From an uncultured Collinsella sp. (GTDB lineage Bacteria; Actinomycetota; Coriobacteriia; Coriobacteriales; Coriobacteriaceae), in NCBI GenBank assembly GCA_900553935.1, contig USFK01000008.1, positions 1-20,810 of the forward strand: DNA of 20,810 bases, read 5' to 3'. The position numbers were made by a program, and so were the translations under genes. How positions within the stretch are numbered: the first letter of the stretch is position 1; each line of letters begins with the position of its first letter. This document shows, piece after piece, positions 6,707 to 14,392 of this stretch. Under the pieces are notes generated by a model that was not told the origin of the DNA, searched no databases, and was given only the letters and a program-made list of their open reading frames with translations.

Positions 6707-7996
6707 ATGCGTCGCAAGGCAGACGAGCTACTTAGGGAATGGCGAGACAGAGCTGATAGAAAACCTTTGCTGGTCAAAGGCGTGCGCCAGTGTGGCAAGA
6801 CCTATTTGCTCAGAACGTACGCCCAGGATCTTTTCGAATCGGTTGTCTACGTTAATCTTGAGAACGACCGGTCGGCGCGAGCGGATTTTTCGGGCGGTCT
6901 TGACCCTCATTCGATCGTACGTGCGATCGAGGCTCGTACGGGACAGCGTATCGTGCCTGGCAAAACCTTACTGTTCATTGACGAGATCCAGGCATGCGAG
7001 GAAGCGCTCACTTCCCTTAAATACTTTTGCGAAGATGCTCCCGAGTATTACGTTGCGGCTGCCGGGTCGCTTCTTGGGGTTGCCATTAACCATCAGTCGT
7101 ATTCGTTCCCCGTCGGAAAGACCGACTTGATTGAGATGACTCCACTCGATTTCGAGGAGTTTCTCTGGGCGATGGGGCACGATCAGCTGGTCGACGAGAT
7201 ACGCTCATCATTCGAGTTTATGGGTCCTCTTGCGCCAAGCCTTCATGAAAAGGCGCTTGGGCTCTATCGGCAGTATCTTGTTGTTGGCGGAATGCCCGAG
7301 GCGGTCCAAACGTACATCGATGATCAGTCAATCATTGATGTGGCCGAAAAGCATCGGATTATTCTCGACGGATACTCCGCCGACACTAATAAATATGCTG
7401 ATGAGCGCTTGAGCGCAAAGACGCGTGCGTGCTTCGATTCCATTCCACAGCAGCTTGCCAAAGAGAATCGTAAATTTCAATACAAGGTAGTGCGAGCGGG
7501 GGGCAATGCGTCTCTCTTTGGAGATGCTCTCGACTGGCTTGTATTGTCGGGTACGGTGGCGCGCTGCAGCCTAGTCGGGCAGATCGAAAGCCCTTTAGAG
7601 GCCTTCGTTAACCCTTCTGCTTTTAAAATCTATCAGGCGGATACAGGGCTGCTCGTCTCCAAGGCCGGTGCTCAACGCGCCGATATTCTTGCCGGCATCG
7701 GCGGCACATTCATGGGTGCACTTACCGAAAACTACGTCGCCCAACAGCTTTCAGCCATGGGCTATCCGCTGCATTATTGGGCGCGAGATAATCGTGCGGA
7801 AATCGACTTTGTAGTAGAGAAGCAGGGATGCTTGTCTGCGATTGAAGTCAAGGCGGGAGAGAACACAAGATCTCGAAGCCTGTCCTCACTTAAAAAGACC
7901 CATCCGGGCGTACGCCTTATCAGGCTATCGACTAAGCCCTTTGGAATGAATGATGGGCTTATGTCTGTTCCACTTTATGCGGCATTTTGTCTATAG
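6707..7996 (+). CDS. AAA-type ATP-binding protein with DUF4143-like C-terminus
   Basis: This 429-residue protein has Walker A GVRQCGKT (25-32) and Walker B LLFIDEIQ (Asp92, Glu93), then a winged-helix middle and a C-terminal block EIDFVV...IEVKAG, the D...ExK pattern of PD-(D/E)XK nuclease-like folds found in DUF4143 proteins. These ATPases are common, often multicopy and of unknown role; some occur in mobile or defence contexts. ATG 6707 is preferred over a TTG at 6701 because GAGGGAAGG ends right at 6700. The AT-rich stretch at 6620-6690 probably holds its promoter (for example TAAAAT at 6666-6671), though the -35 is weak. It converges on the topoisomerase operon. Confidence 0.85.
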   Translation: MRRKADELLREWRDRADRKPLLVKGVRQCGKTYLLRTYAQDLFESVVYVNLENDRSARADFSGGLDPHSIVRAIEARTGQRIVPGKTLLFIDEIQACEEALTSLKYFCEDAPEYYVAAAGSLLGVAINHQSYSFPVGKTDLIEMTPLDFEEFLWAMGHDQLVDEIRSSFEFMGPLAPSLHEKALGLYRQYLVVGGMPEAVQTYIDDQSIIDVAEKHRIILDGYSADTNKYADERLSAKTRACFDSIPQQLAKENRKFQYKVVRAGGNASLFGDALDWLVLSGTVARCSLVGQIESPLEAFVNPSAFKIYQADTGLLVSKAGAQRADILAGIGGTFMGALTENYVAQQLSAMGYPLHYWARDNRAEIDFVVEKQGCLSAIEVKAGENTRSRSLSSLKKTHPGVRLIRLSTKPFGMNDGLMSVPLYAAFCL

Positions 7997-8019
7997 GGAT
8001 GATGCTGGTGTAATGCATA

Positions 8020-8055
8020 GGGCCCAGGGCACAGCGTTTACTGCGCTCCGGGCCC
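8020..8055. terminator. Hairpin between convergent ATPase and topoisomerase genes
   Basis: GGGCCC at 8020-8025 pairs with GGGCCC at 8050-8055, with an inner AGCG/CGCT pair (8033-8036, 8044-8047) and a seven-base loop. It lies between two convergent stops (7996 and 8096), as expected for a shared terminator. T runs on either side are short. Confidence 0.5.
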
Positions 8056-8095
8056 CGCTGCTTTGTAAAACCATGACGGTTTGGTCGCCGTTGTT

Positions 8096-10336
8096 TTAGT
8101 CAAACAGGCTCGGCATGTCGTTTTCTTTCATGAGGGCACCGGCAGAGGGGAGGCTCTGCGCGGTGAACTTTTCGGCCGAGACGCCGGCGCCGAGGATCTC
8201 CTCGGTCGTGCCGACGGTGGTGACCGAGCGGCCCTTCTTGGCCGTAAAGGCCTGGACGCCCTGCGTGTTGGTGGTCGTCTTGGTCTTGAGCAGCGACGTG
8301 TTGAAGTTCATCAGGCGGTAGTCGCTCGAGACCAGCGCGAGGTCGCGGTCCTCCTTGAGCACCTGCGCATACAGCAGCTTGCTGCCGCCGTAGATGGCGT
8401 TCTTAAGGCGCTTGCGGTTGGTCTTGGTAACGTATCCAGAAAGCGCGACACGCACCACGCGGCCGTTCTCAAAGACGAACAGCACGTCGGCCTTATAGTC
8501 CTCGGGGTCGATGATCCAAATCACGCTCTCGTCGGGTTCCATTTCAAGATCGGTCGGCAGGTACGAGCCCAGCTGGGCCGACTTGGTGTCCTCAAACGCC
8601 GCAACCTTGCACTTGTACACCTGGCTCTTGTTGGTAAACACGAGCAGCTCGTGCGTATTGGAGGACGGGAACTCGATAAAGGGTTTGTCGCCGTCCTTGT
8701 ACTTGAGCGTGGTCGCCTTCTTGAGCACGCGGTCCGTCATCTTCTTAAGGTAGCCATCGCGCGAGAGCATGATGGTGACCGGGTACTCCTCGACCTCGGG
8801 CTCCAGGCTTACCTCGATAACCTCATGGGGCTCAATCCTACCCGTGCGGCGCGGCATCACATACTTCTTGTTGACCGCGGCCAGCTCGTCGCTGATGACC
8901 TTCTTGATGTTGTCTTCGCTCGAGAGGATCTCCTCGAGCTCGGCAATCTCACCCTCGAGCTTGGCGATGTCCTTGGTGCGGTTGAGGATGTACTCCTCAT
9001 TGATGTTGCGGAGCTTAAGCTCGGCAACAAACTCGGCCTGGGTCTCGTCGATGTCGAAACCCTTCATAAGGTTTGGCACGACCTCGGCCTCGAGCTTAGT
9101 GCCGCGGATGATGGCGATGGCCTTGTCGATGTCGAGCAGAATTGCCTCAAGGCCGTGCAGAAGGTGCAGACGCTCGGACTTTTTGCCCAGGTCAAAGTTA
9201 ATGCGGCGACGCGTGGACTCAATACGCCACTTGACCCACTCGTGCAGAATCTGGCGCACGCCCATAACACGGGGATAGCCGTCGACGAGCACGTTGAAGT
9301 TGCACGAGAACGAATCCTGCAGCGTGGTCGAGCGATAGAGTTTGGCCATGAGCTTGTCGGGGTCGACACCGCGCTTAAGGTCGATGGCGATGCGCAAGCC
9401 CGAGAGGTCGGTTTCATCGCGGATGTCTGCGATCTCTTTGACCTTGCCCTCCTTGGAGAGCTTGACGATGCGCTCGATGATGACATCGGTCTTGGTGGTG
9501 TAGGGAATCTCGTACACCTCGATGATGCGCTCTTCGGGAATCCAGCGCCAGCGGGAGCGAATCTGGAAGCTGCCAAGGCCGGTCTCGACGATCTTCTCCA
9601 TCTCTTCGCGGCGGTAGATAATCTCGCCGCCGGTCGAGAAATCGGGCATGGGCATGTACTCGAGCAGGTCGCAGTCGGGGTCCTTCAGGTAGTGCATCGT
9701 GGCGGTGCAGGCCTCGTTGAGGTTGAAACCGCAGATGTCGGACGCCATGGCGACGCCGATGCCCTTATTGGCCGAGACAAGGATGTTGGGGAACGTGGTG
9801 GGCAGCAGACGCGGCTCCTTCATGGCGCCGTCGTAGCTGTCGACGAAGTCGACCGGGTCCTTGTCGATGTCCTTGAAGATCTCGGCGCTGATGGGGGAGA
9901 GCTTGGCCTCGGTGTAACGCGAGGCGGCGTAGCTCAGGTCGCCCGAATAGTACTTGCCAAAGTTGCCCTTCGACTCCACGAAGGGGGCAAGCAGCGCTTC
10001 GTTGCCCGTCGCCAGGCGCACCATCGTTTCGTAGATCGCGGCATCGCCGTGCGGGTTGAGCTTCATGGTCTGGCCCACGATGTTGGCGCTCTTCTGGCGC
10101 TCGCCCTTCAGCAGACCCATCTTGTACATGGTGTAGAGCAGCTTGCGATGCGAGGGCTTAAAGCCATCAATCTCGGGGAATGCGCGCGAGACATTGACGC
10201 TCATGGCGTAGGGCATGTAGTTGACCTCGAGCGTCTGCGTGATCGGCTGGTCGGTGACCTCGGAGTGCAGGCCGATGACGTTCTCGGCGTTGACCTGCTT
10301 TTTCTTTGGCTGGTTCTTCGTCTTCTTCTGTGCCAC
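8096..10336 (-). CDS. Type IIA DNA topoisomerase subunit A (ParC/GyrA-like)
   Basis: This 746-residue subunit breaks and rejoins DNA through the active-site Tyr141 (ASRYTEAKLS). The N-terminal segment matches the GyrA/ParC winged helix (FPEIDGFKPSHRK, 54-65), and a coiled region near 440-470 is followed by a C-terminal beta-pinwheel-like part with repeats such as SRDGYLKKM. The gyrase box QRRGGKG is absent, so topoisomerase IV-like decatenation is more likely than supercoiling. Positions equivalent to E. coli GyrA Ser83 and Asp87 are Ala99 and Glu103 (NPHGDAAIYE). The start is GTG 10336 with AGAGGAA upstream. It is the second gene of a two-gene operon, 45 bp after the B subunit. It is divergent enough that I do not assign parC firmly. 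Confidence 0.88.
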   Translation of the reverse strand: MAQKKTKNQPKKKQVNAENVIGLHSEVTDQPITQTLEVNYMPYAMSVNVSRAFPEIDGFKPSHRKLLYTMYKMGLLKGERQKSANIVGQTMKLNPHGDAAIYETMVRLATGNEALLAPFVESKGNFGKYYSGDLSYAASRYTEAKLSPISAEIFKDIDKDPVDFVDSYDGAMKEPRLLPTTFPNILVSANKGIGVAMASDICGFNLNEACTATMHYLKDPDCDLLEYMPMPDFSTGGEIIYRREEMEKIVETGLGSFQIRSRWRWIPEERIIEVYEIPYTTKTDVIIERIVKLSKEGKVKEIADIRDETDLSGLRIAIDLKRGVDPDKLMAKLYRSTTLQDSFSCNFNVLVDGYPRVMGVRQILHEWVKWRIESTRRRINFDLGKKSERLHLLHGLEAILLDIDKAIAIIRGTKLEAEVVPNLMKGFDIDETQAEFVAELKLRNINEEYILNRTKDIAKLEGEIAELEEILSSEDNIKKVISDELAAVNKKYVMPRRTGRIEPHEVIEVSLEPEVEEYPVTIMLSRDGYLKKMTDRVLKKATTLKYKDGDKPFIEFPSSNTHELLVFTNKSQVYKCKVAAFEDTKSAQLGSYLPTDLEMEPDESVIWIIDPEDYKADVLFVFENGRVVRVALSGYVTKTNRKRLKNAIYGGSKLLYAQVLKEDRDLALVSSDYRLMNFNTSLLKTKTTTNTQGVQAFTAKKGRSVTTVGTTEEILGAGVSAEKFTAQSLPSAGALMKENDMPSLFD

Positions 10337-10381
10337 GATTTCCTCTTGAACTATTTGTGGGCCGTCGTTATCGATTTGCTG

Positions 10382-12379
10382 CTATTGCAGGTCCAGCTGG
10401 TCCAGGTATTCCTTGCCGTGCTCGGAGATATGGCGCTTGCGGCCCGCCTCGTCGTTGCCCAGCAACAGGTTGAACATGGTTTCCATCTTGGTGACGTCCT
10501 CGGGCTCCACCTTGATCAGACGGCGCGTCTCGGGGTTCATAGTGGTGAGCCACATCATGTCCGGATCGTTCTCACCAAGACCCTTGGAGCGGTTGATGGA
10601 GCACTTCTGGTCGCCGATCTCCTTGAGGATGCCGTTCTTCTCGAGCTCGGTGTAGGCAAAGTAGGTCTTCTCTTTGCAGTTGATCTCGTAGAGCGGCGAC
10701 TCGGCGATATACACGTAGCCCTCGTCGATAAGCGTGGGCACCAGGCGGTAGAGCATGGTGAGCACGAGCGTGCGGATGTGATAACCGTCGACGTCGGCGT
10801 CCGTACAGATGATGACTTTGTTCCAGTTGAGGTTGTCTAGGTCGAAGGCACCAAGGTTCTTGATACGCTTGTCTTTGATCTCCACGCCACAGCCCAGCAC
10901 GCGCATGAGGTCCATGATGATGTCGGACTTAAAGATGCGCGGGTAGTCCTCCTTCAGGCAATTGAGGATCTTACCGCGGACGGGCATGACACCCTGGAAC
11001 TCGGCATCGCGCGAGGTGCGAATGGCGCCTGCTGCCGAGTCGCCCTCTACGATGTAGATCTCGCGACGGTTCTTGTCCTTGGAGCGGCAGTCGATGAACT
11101 TCTGCACGCGGTTGGCCATGTCGGTCTTCTGCTGCAGGTTGGTCTTAATGCTCTGGCGGGTCTTTTCGGCGTTCTCGCGCGAGCGCTTGTTGATGAGCAC
11201 CTGCTCCATGATCTTGTTGGCGGCGTCTTTGTTCTCGATCAGGTAGGTCGAGAGGCGCTCCTTAAAGAATGCCGTCATAGCCTGCTGGATAAAGCGGTTA
11301 TTGATGGCCTTCTTGGTCTGGTTTTCGTAGGACGTCTGGGTGGAGAAACAGTTGGTCACCAACACCAGACAGTCCTGGACGTCTTGCCACTTAATGCCGC
11401 TCTCGTTTTTGTTGTACTTGCCCTGGCTCTTGATGTAGGCATCGATGGCGCTGGTCAGGGCGCTGCGGGCCGCCTTCTCCGGCGAGCCACCGTTCTCGAG
11501 CCATGATGAGTTGTGGTAGTACTCCTGCATTGTGAGGGTGCGCGAGAAGCACATGCACGCGGTGATCTTTACGTTGTAGTCGGGCAGGTCCTCGCGGTCG
11601 CGACCGCGACGGTCGGCCTCGATAAAGAAGGGCTCGGTGAGGTAGTCGGCACCGACCTTCTCGAGCACGTAGTCCTCGATGCCCTTGGGATAGCAAAAAT
11701 CCTCTTCGGTAAATTCGCCATCGTCGCCCTCAATGCATAGGCGGAAGGTCACGTTGGCGTTGACCACGGCCTGGCGGCGCATGGTCTCGCGATACCAATC
11801 GTGGGGGATGCTGATGGAGGTAAAGACCTCAAGATCGGGGCGCCACTTGATGGTGGTGCCGGTGCGGTCCTCGTCGCTGGGCTCAATCTCGAGCGCCTTC
11901 TTTTTGGCACCGACGACCTTGCCCTTCTTAAAGTGCAGGGAGTACTTGTTGCCGTCGCGCCAAACCGTGACGTCCATATACTCGGAGGCATACTGGGTCG
12001 CGCACGAGCCCAAGCCGTTGGTGCCGAGCGAGAAGTCGTAGTCGCCACCCTGGTTGTTGTTGTACTTGCCGCCGGCGTAGAGCTCGCAAAAGACGAGCTC
12101 CCAGTTAAAGCGCTTTTCGGAGGGGTTCCAGTCGAGCGGGCAGCCGCGGCCGTTGTCCTCCACCTGAATAGAGCCATCGCGAAAAGCGGTAAGGGTGATG
12201 AGCTTGCCGTAGCCCTGGCGCGCCTCGTCAACGGCGTTGGACAGGATCTCGAAGGCGGCATGCGCGCAACCGTCGAGTCCGTCCGAGCCAAAGATGACGG
12301 CGGGGCGCAGGCGTACGCGCTCCTCGTCCTTGAGCTGGCGGATACTGTCGTTACCATAGTTTGCGGTGTTTTTTGCCAT
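10382..12379 (-). CDS. Type IIA DNA topoisomerase subunit B (ParE/GyrB-like)
   Basis: The 665-residue ATPase subunit has the GHKL motifs in order: EILSNAVDE (Glu44, Asn48), DNGRG (75-79), GTNGLGS (119-125), and the transducer QTK loop (354-356). The TOPRIM domain follows, with EGDSAAG (Glu445) and DADVDG (Asp527, Asp529, Asp531), which bind magnesium for cleavage. It pairs with the A subunit downstream. I start it at ATG 12379, where the protein aligns with family N-termini; the frame is open to 12478 and an ATG at 12415 is possible. The ribosome site is weak (GAGAGAG close, AAAGGAG about 16 bases up). A LexA-type box about 100 bp upstream suggests SOS control. It probably represents topoisomerase IV alongside a separate gyrase. 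Confidence 0.87.
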   Translation of the reverse strand: MAKNTANYGNDSIRQLKDEERVRLRPAVIFGSDGLDGCAHAAFEILSNAVDEARQGYGKLITLTAFRDGSIQVEDNGRGCPLDWNPSEKRFNWELVFCELYAGGKYNNNQGGDYDFSLGTNGLGSCATQYASEYMDVTVWRDGNKYSLHFKKGKVVGAKKKALEIEPSDEDRTGTTIKWRPDLEVFTSISIPHDWYRETMRRQAVVNANVTFRLCIEGDDGEFTEEDFCYPKGIEDYVLEKVGADYLTEPFFIEADRRGRDREDLPDYNVKITACMCFSRTLTMQEYYHNSSWLENGGSPEKAARSALTSAIDAYIKSQGKYNKNESGIKWQDVQDCLVLVTNCFSTQTSYENQTKKAINNRFIQQAMTAFFKERLSTYLIENKDAANKIMEQVLINKRSRENAEKTRQSIKTNLQQKTDMANRVQKFIDCRSKDKNRREIYIVEGDSAAGAIRTSRDAEFQGVMPVRGKILNCLKEDYPRIFKSDIIMDLMRVLGCGVEIKDKRIKNLGAFDLDNLNWNKVIICTDADVDGYHIRTLVLTMLYRLVPTLIDEGYVYIAESPLYEINCKEKTYFAYTELEKNGILKEIGDQKCSINRSKGLGENDPDMMWLTTMNPETRRLIKVEPEDVTKMETMFNLLLGNDEAGRKRHISEHGKEYLDQLDLQ

Positions 12380-12432
12380 ACTCGCTCTCTCGGTGCTCCT
12401 TTGCTGCGTTTTAGTCATATAGATAGTCAAGG

Positions 12433-12461
12433 TAGCATAGCCCAGGCCTTGGGCGATTCCA
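12433..12461 (-). promoter_or_regulatory. Possible promoter of the topoisomerase operon
   Basis: On the minus strand TTGGAA, 17 bases and TATGCT form a plausible -35/-10 pair about 55-80 bp upstream of the chosen ATG. Both hexamers deviate from consensus, so this is one candidate among a few. Confidence 0.35.
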
Positions 12462-12478
12462 ACCAACACGAATTCCAT

Positions 12479-12492
12479 CGAACAATAGTTCG
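12479..12492. promoter_or_regulatory. LexA (SOS) box of Gram-positive type
   Basis: CGAACAATAGTTCG matches the CGAAC-N4-GTTCG consensus bound by LexA/DinR in Bacillus and many Gram-positives, and the dyad extends one A and one T further on each side (12477-12494). It lies about 100 bp upstream of the topoisomerase B-subunit start and just past the end of the DUF234 ATPase gene. The most likely target is the topoisomerase operon. I recall parE-parC being listed in the B. subtilis LexA regulon. Confidence 0.6.
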
Positions 12493-12531
12493 ATTAGATA
12501 ATGGATGCTTGGGATGCGGGTGGGGTCTGTC

Positions 12532-13914
12532 CTATTCAAACATCTGCGGCAGGTCGATGAAGACGGTTCGATCGCTTTCGTCAGCTTCGAAGCCCGAACG
12601 GGAGAAGAATCCGTAGCGATGGCACTTGAGCCCCGTTGCCTCGACTTGGGTGATTTCCTCGTCGACCATTTTTTGCGTGACGGGGGATTTGCGGAACTTT
12701 GCTTCGTAGAATGCGTAGCCCTCGGGGTCTTGCGTTACCACATCGAATTCGCCGCTCGTTTTGTTTGCGGGATCGTCGTACCAGTACTTGCCTATGGCAT
12801 CGAAAGCCGGTTCGATCTTGCCAGTCCTGTTTTGCCGTACGAGGTATTGACGGCAGATCTCCTCGAACATATGTGGAGTGTAGTTTTCCTCGAAGTCTTG
12901 GGAGACGTGACGATCATAGAAGACTTCCGGGTCGAGCAGCTGACGCGCAGAAGCATTGCGAAAGACGTAGCGATAGTAAAAGAGCGAAAGTGGGTCCACC
13001 ACAAAGTAGCCAGACTTGCGCTTATTCGTAGGGTCGTTGATGGGTGCACGCTTTTGGACGATTTCGAGTGACATGAGCTTGTCGAGTACGTCTGCCATGG
13101 CCGGACCGCTCGAGACGTGCGACTGTGCCAGCACGTCCCCCCAACGGGAGTAACCTTGTGCGAGAGCCCCGAAAACTTCGTTGGCGTTGGTCATCTTCGA
13201 GATCTCGGCGTTGAGATAGGACGGTACTTCGCTTTCTAAGCGGGCGCCAGGTTCTGTGACGAGCTCGATGATATTGTCGCGTACGCTTTGGGACTGATCG
13301 ATGAGGCGATTGTAAAAGGGGATGCCGCCAAAAACGCTATAGAGCCGCACCTTGTCCTCGGGTGAGAACGCGGGATAGAACTTTGCAGCGTCAAAGTAAT
13401 CCATGGGCTTAAGCTCAAGCGCGAGATCAATTCGCCCGTAGAGGGGGCTTTCATGCTCGATGAGAGATTTCATAATCTCAACATAGGAGCCGCACAGGAC
13501 AATGTTTAAACGTGAGTCTTCCCTGTGAGCGTCGATTGAGGTCTGGAGAATGCTGTCTAAGCCTTTAACCGCATCTCTCAAGTAGGGGTATTCGTCGAGA
13601 ACGAGGGTAATGTTCTTGTCTTTGGCTTGGGCAAACAGAAATTCGATGAGCTCGCGGATGCCCGTGAAGGCGAGCGGAGGAAAGCTTAGCGCTTCAGCAG
13701 CAAGGGCGGACAGACTCTCGAGGTTGTCTGCCTCGGAAGTTTGGCGGCACTCGTAATAGATCGTTGCGACGTCCGATAAATCGGTTAGCGCCTGCTTGAT
13801 GAGCTCACTTTTGCCGACGCGACGCCTTCCGTAAATGAGAACATTGCGCTGCTCGGGCGCATTGAGTGTTTTCTTAATACGGGCGAGTTCAAGCTTCCTG
13901 CCAATGAATTCCAC
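12532..13914 (-). CDS. ATP-binding protein, archaeal-type ATPase with DUF234-like C-terminus
   Basis: This 460-residue P-loop protein has Walker A GRRRVGKS (29-36) and Walker B TLVLDEYPYL (Asp107, Glu108). After a winged-helix-like middle it ends in a DUF234-type block with GEFDVV...FYEAKFR, the D...ExK pattern of a PD-(D/E)XK nuclease-like fold. The function of this family is not established; DNA binding and autoregulation have been suggested by architecture. The start is GTG 13914, with AAGGAA about 10 bases upstream; the ribosome site lies inside the first of four palindromes that fill the promoter region, so expression is probably controlled by a factor binding there, perhaps this protein itself. 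It has a different fold subtype from the ATPase at 6707-7996. Confidence 0.85.
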   Translation of the reverse strand: MEFIGRKLELARIKKTLNAPEQRNVLIYGRRRVGKSELIKQALTDLSDVATIYYECRQTSEADNLESLSALAAEALSFPPLAFTGIRELIEFLFAQAKDKNITLVLDEYPYLRDAVKGLDSILQTSIDAHREDSRLNIVLCGSYVEIMKSLIEHESPLYGRIDLALELKPMDYFDAAKFYPAFSPEDKVRLYSVFGGIPFYNRLIDQSQSVRDNIIELVTEPGARLESEVPSYLNAEISKMTNANEVFGALAQGYSRWGDVLAQSHVSSGPAMADVLDKLMSLEIVQKRAPINDPTNKRKSGYFVVDPLSLFYYRYVFRNASARQLLDPEVFYDRHVSQDFEENYTPHMFEEICRQYLVRQNRTGKIEPAFDAIGKYWYDDPANKTSGEFDVVTQDPEGYAFYEAKFRKSPVTQKMVDEEITQVEATGLKCHRYGFFSRSGFEADESDRTVFIDLPQMFE

Positions 13915-14020
13915 TTACTCGGTTCCTTCCGACTCGGTTTTGTCCGAGTTAATTGTACCGCATGAATAAGTTTATGCTCGAGTTTACTCGGACAAAACCG
14001 AGTCGGTTCTGTCCGAGTAA
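13915..14020. promoter_or_regulatory. Array of four 18-bp palindromic sites forming a large inverted repeat
   Basis: The unit is ACTCGG-N6-CCGAGT. Perfect copies lie at 13932-13949 and 13986-14003, and one-mismatch copies at 13917-13934 and 14001-14018. Each outer copy overlaps its inner partner by three bases (15-bp period), and the two pairs are mirror images, with a perfect 21-bp arm (13929-13949 against 13986-14006) and matching outer ends (TTACTCGG / CCGAGTAA). A minus-strand -10 candidate TACAAT (13952-13957) lies between the pairs. This looks like a cooperative operator controlling the ATPase gene, and possibly the small gene on the other side. Confidence 0.75.
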
Positions 14021-14053
14021 GTTTGAATAGCGAATCGAAATTGTTATGTCCAC

Positions 14054-14302
14054 ATGGCGATGGCGAACATGGTTTCCATAAGCGCCGCGTTCGCGCTTGT
14101 TATTGCCGCAATGCGCTGTATCGCTGAGGCGCAGATCGTACCGCTCGAAAGCATCTTTTGGTTGGCGAACCTGGCCACGGGCGTGTTCTGCGGTGCGACG
14201 ATTTTCGCGGCCACGTTTGCTGTCCTGTGCGCAACGTTTTTCACGGCGAAAAGACGCCGTGCCAAGCTCGAGGCAGAACTCGACTCCTCAGACGACATTT
14301 AA
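14054..14302 (+). CDS. Small membrane protein, two predicted transmembrane segments
   Basis: The 82-residue product has two hydrophobic stretches (about 6-20 and 34-62), then a basic patch AKRRRAK and an acidic tail (ELDSSDDI), which suggests an inner-membrane protein with a cytoplasmic C-terminus. I do not recognise a family. A strong terminator begins 6 bases after its stop, which favours this strand over an overlapping 84-codon minus frame. Three in-frame ATGs (14054, 14060, 14069) are possible and none has a good Shine-Dalgarno. It is divergent from the DUF234 ATPase gene across the palindrome array, so the two may be co-regulated. Confidence 0.5.
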   Translation: MAMANMVSISAAFALVIAAMRCIAEAQIVPLESIFWLANLATGVFCGATIFAATFAVLCATFFTAKRRRAKLEAELDSSDDI

Positions 14303-14307
14303 TGCGC

Positions 14308-14346
14308 AATGGGCTGGCTCTGGGTATTCAGAACCAGCCCATTTTG
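14308..14346. terminator. Rho-independent terminator between convergent genes
   Basis: A 10-bp stem AATGGGCTGG / CCAGCCCATT (14308-14317, 14334-14343) has a further TCTG/CAGA pairing inside it, a six-base loop, and TTTT on the plus side. It follows the small membrane gene directly, and the surface protein gene ends 50 bp away on the other strand, so it may serve both. Confidence 0.8.
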
Positions 14347-14392
14347 ATGTTCGATGAGCCGAGTCGGCGTCTCTCACAAAGGTAACTAGGAG

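Noticed and set aside
8081..10840. A 919-codon open frame on the plus strand.
   Set aside because: It lies antisense across both topoisomerase genes and their gap. The minus-strand frames have clear catalytic motifs, and the long antisense frame reflects high GC at third codon positions.
12380..12478. An upstream start for the topoisomerase B subunit at 12478 or 12415.
   Set aside because: The extra residues do not resemble GyrB/ParE N-termini, and they would overlap the promoter candidate, reaching up to the LexA box.
14044..14298. An 84-codon minus-strand frame opposite the small membrane gene.
   Set aside because: Its composition is low-complexity Ser/Ala, with no ribosome site seen. The terminator right after the plus-strand stop favours the plus gene.
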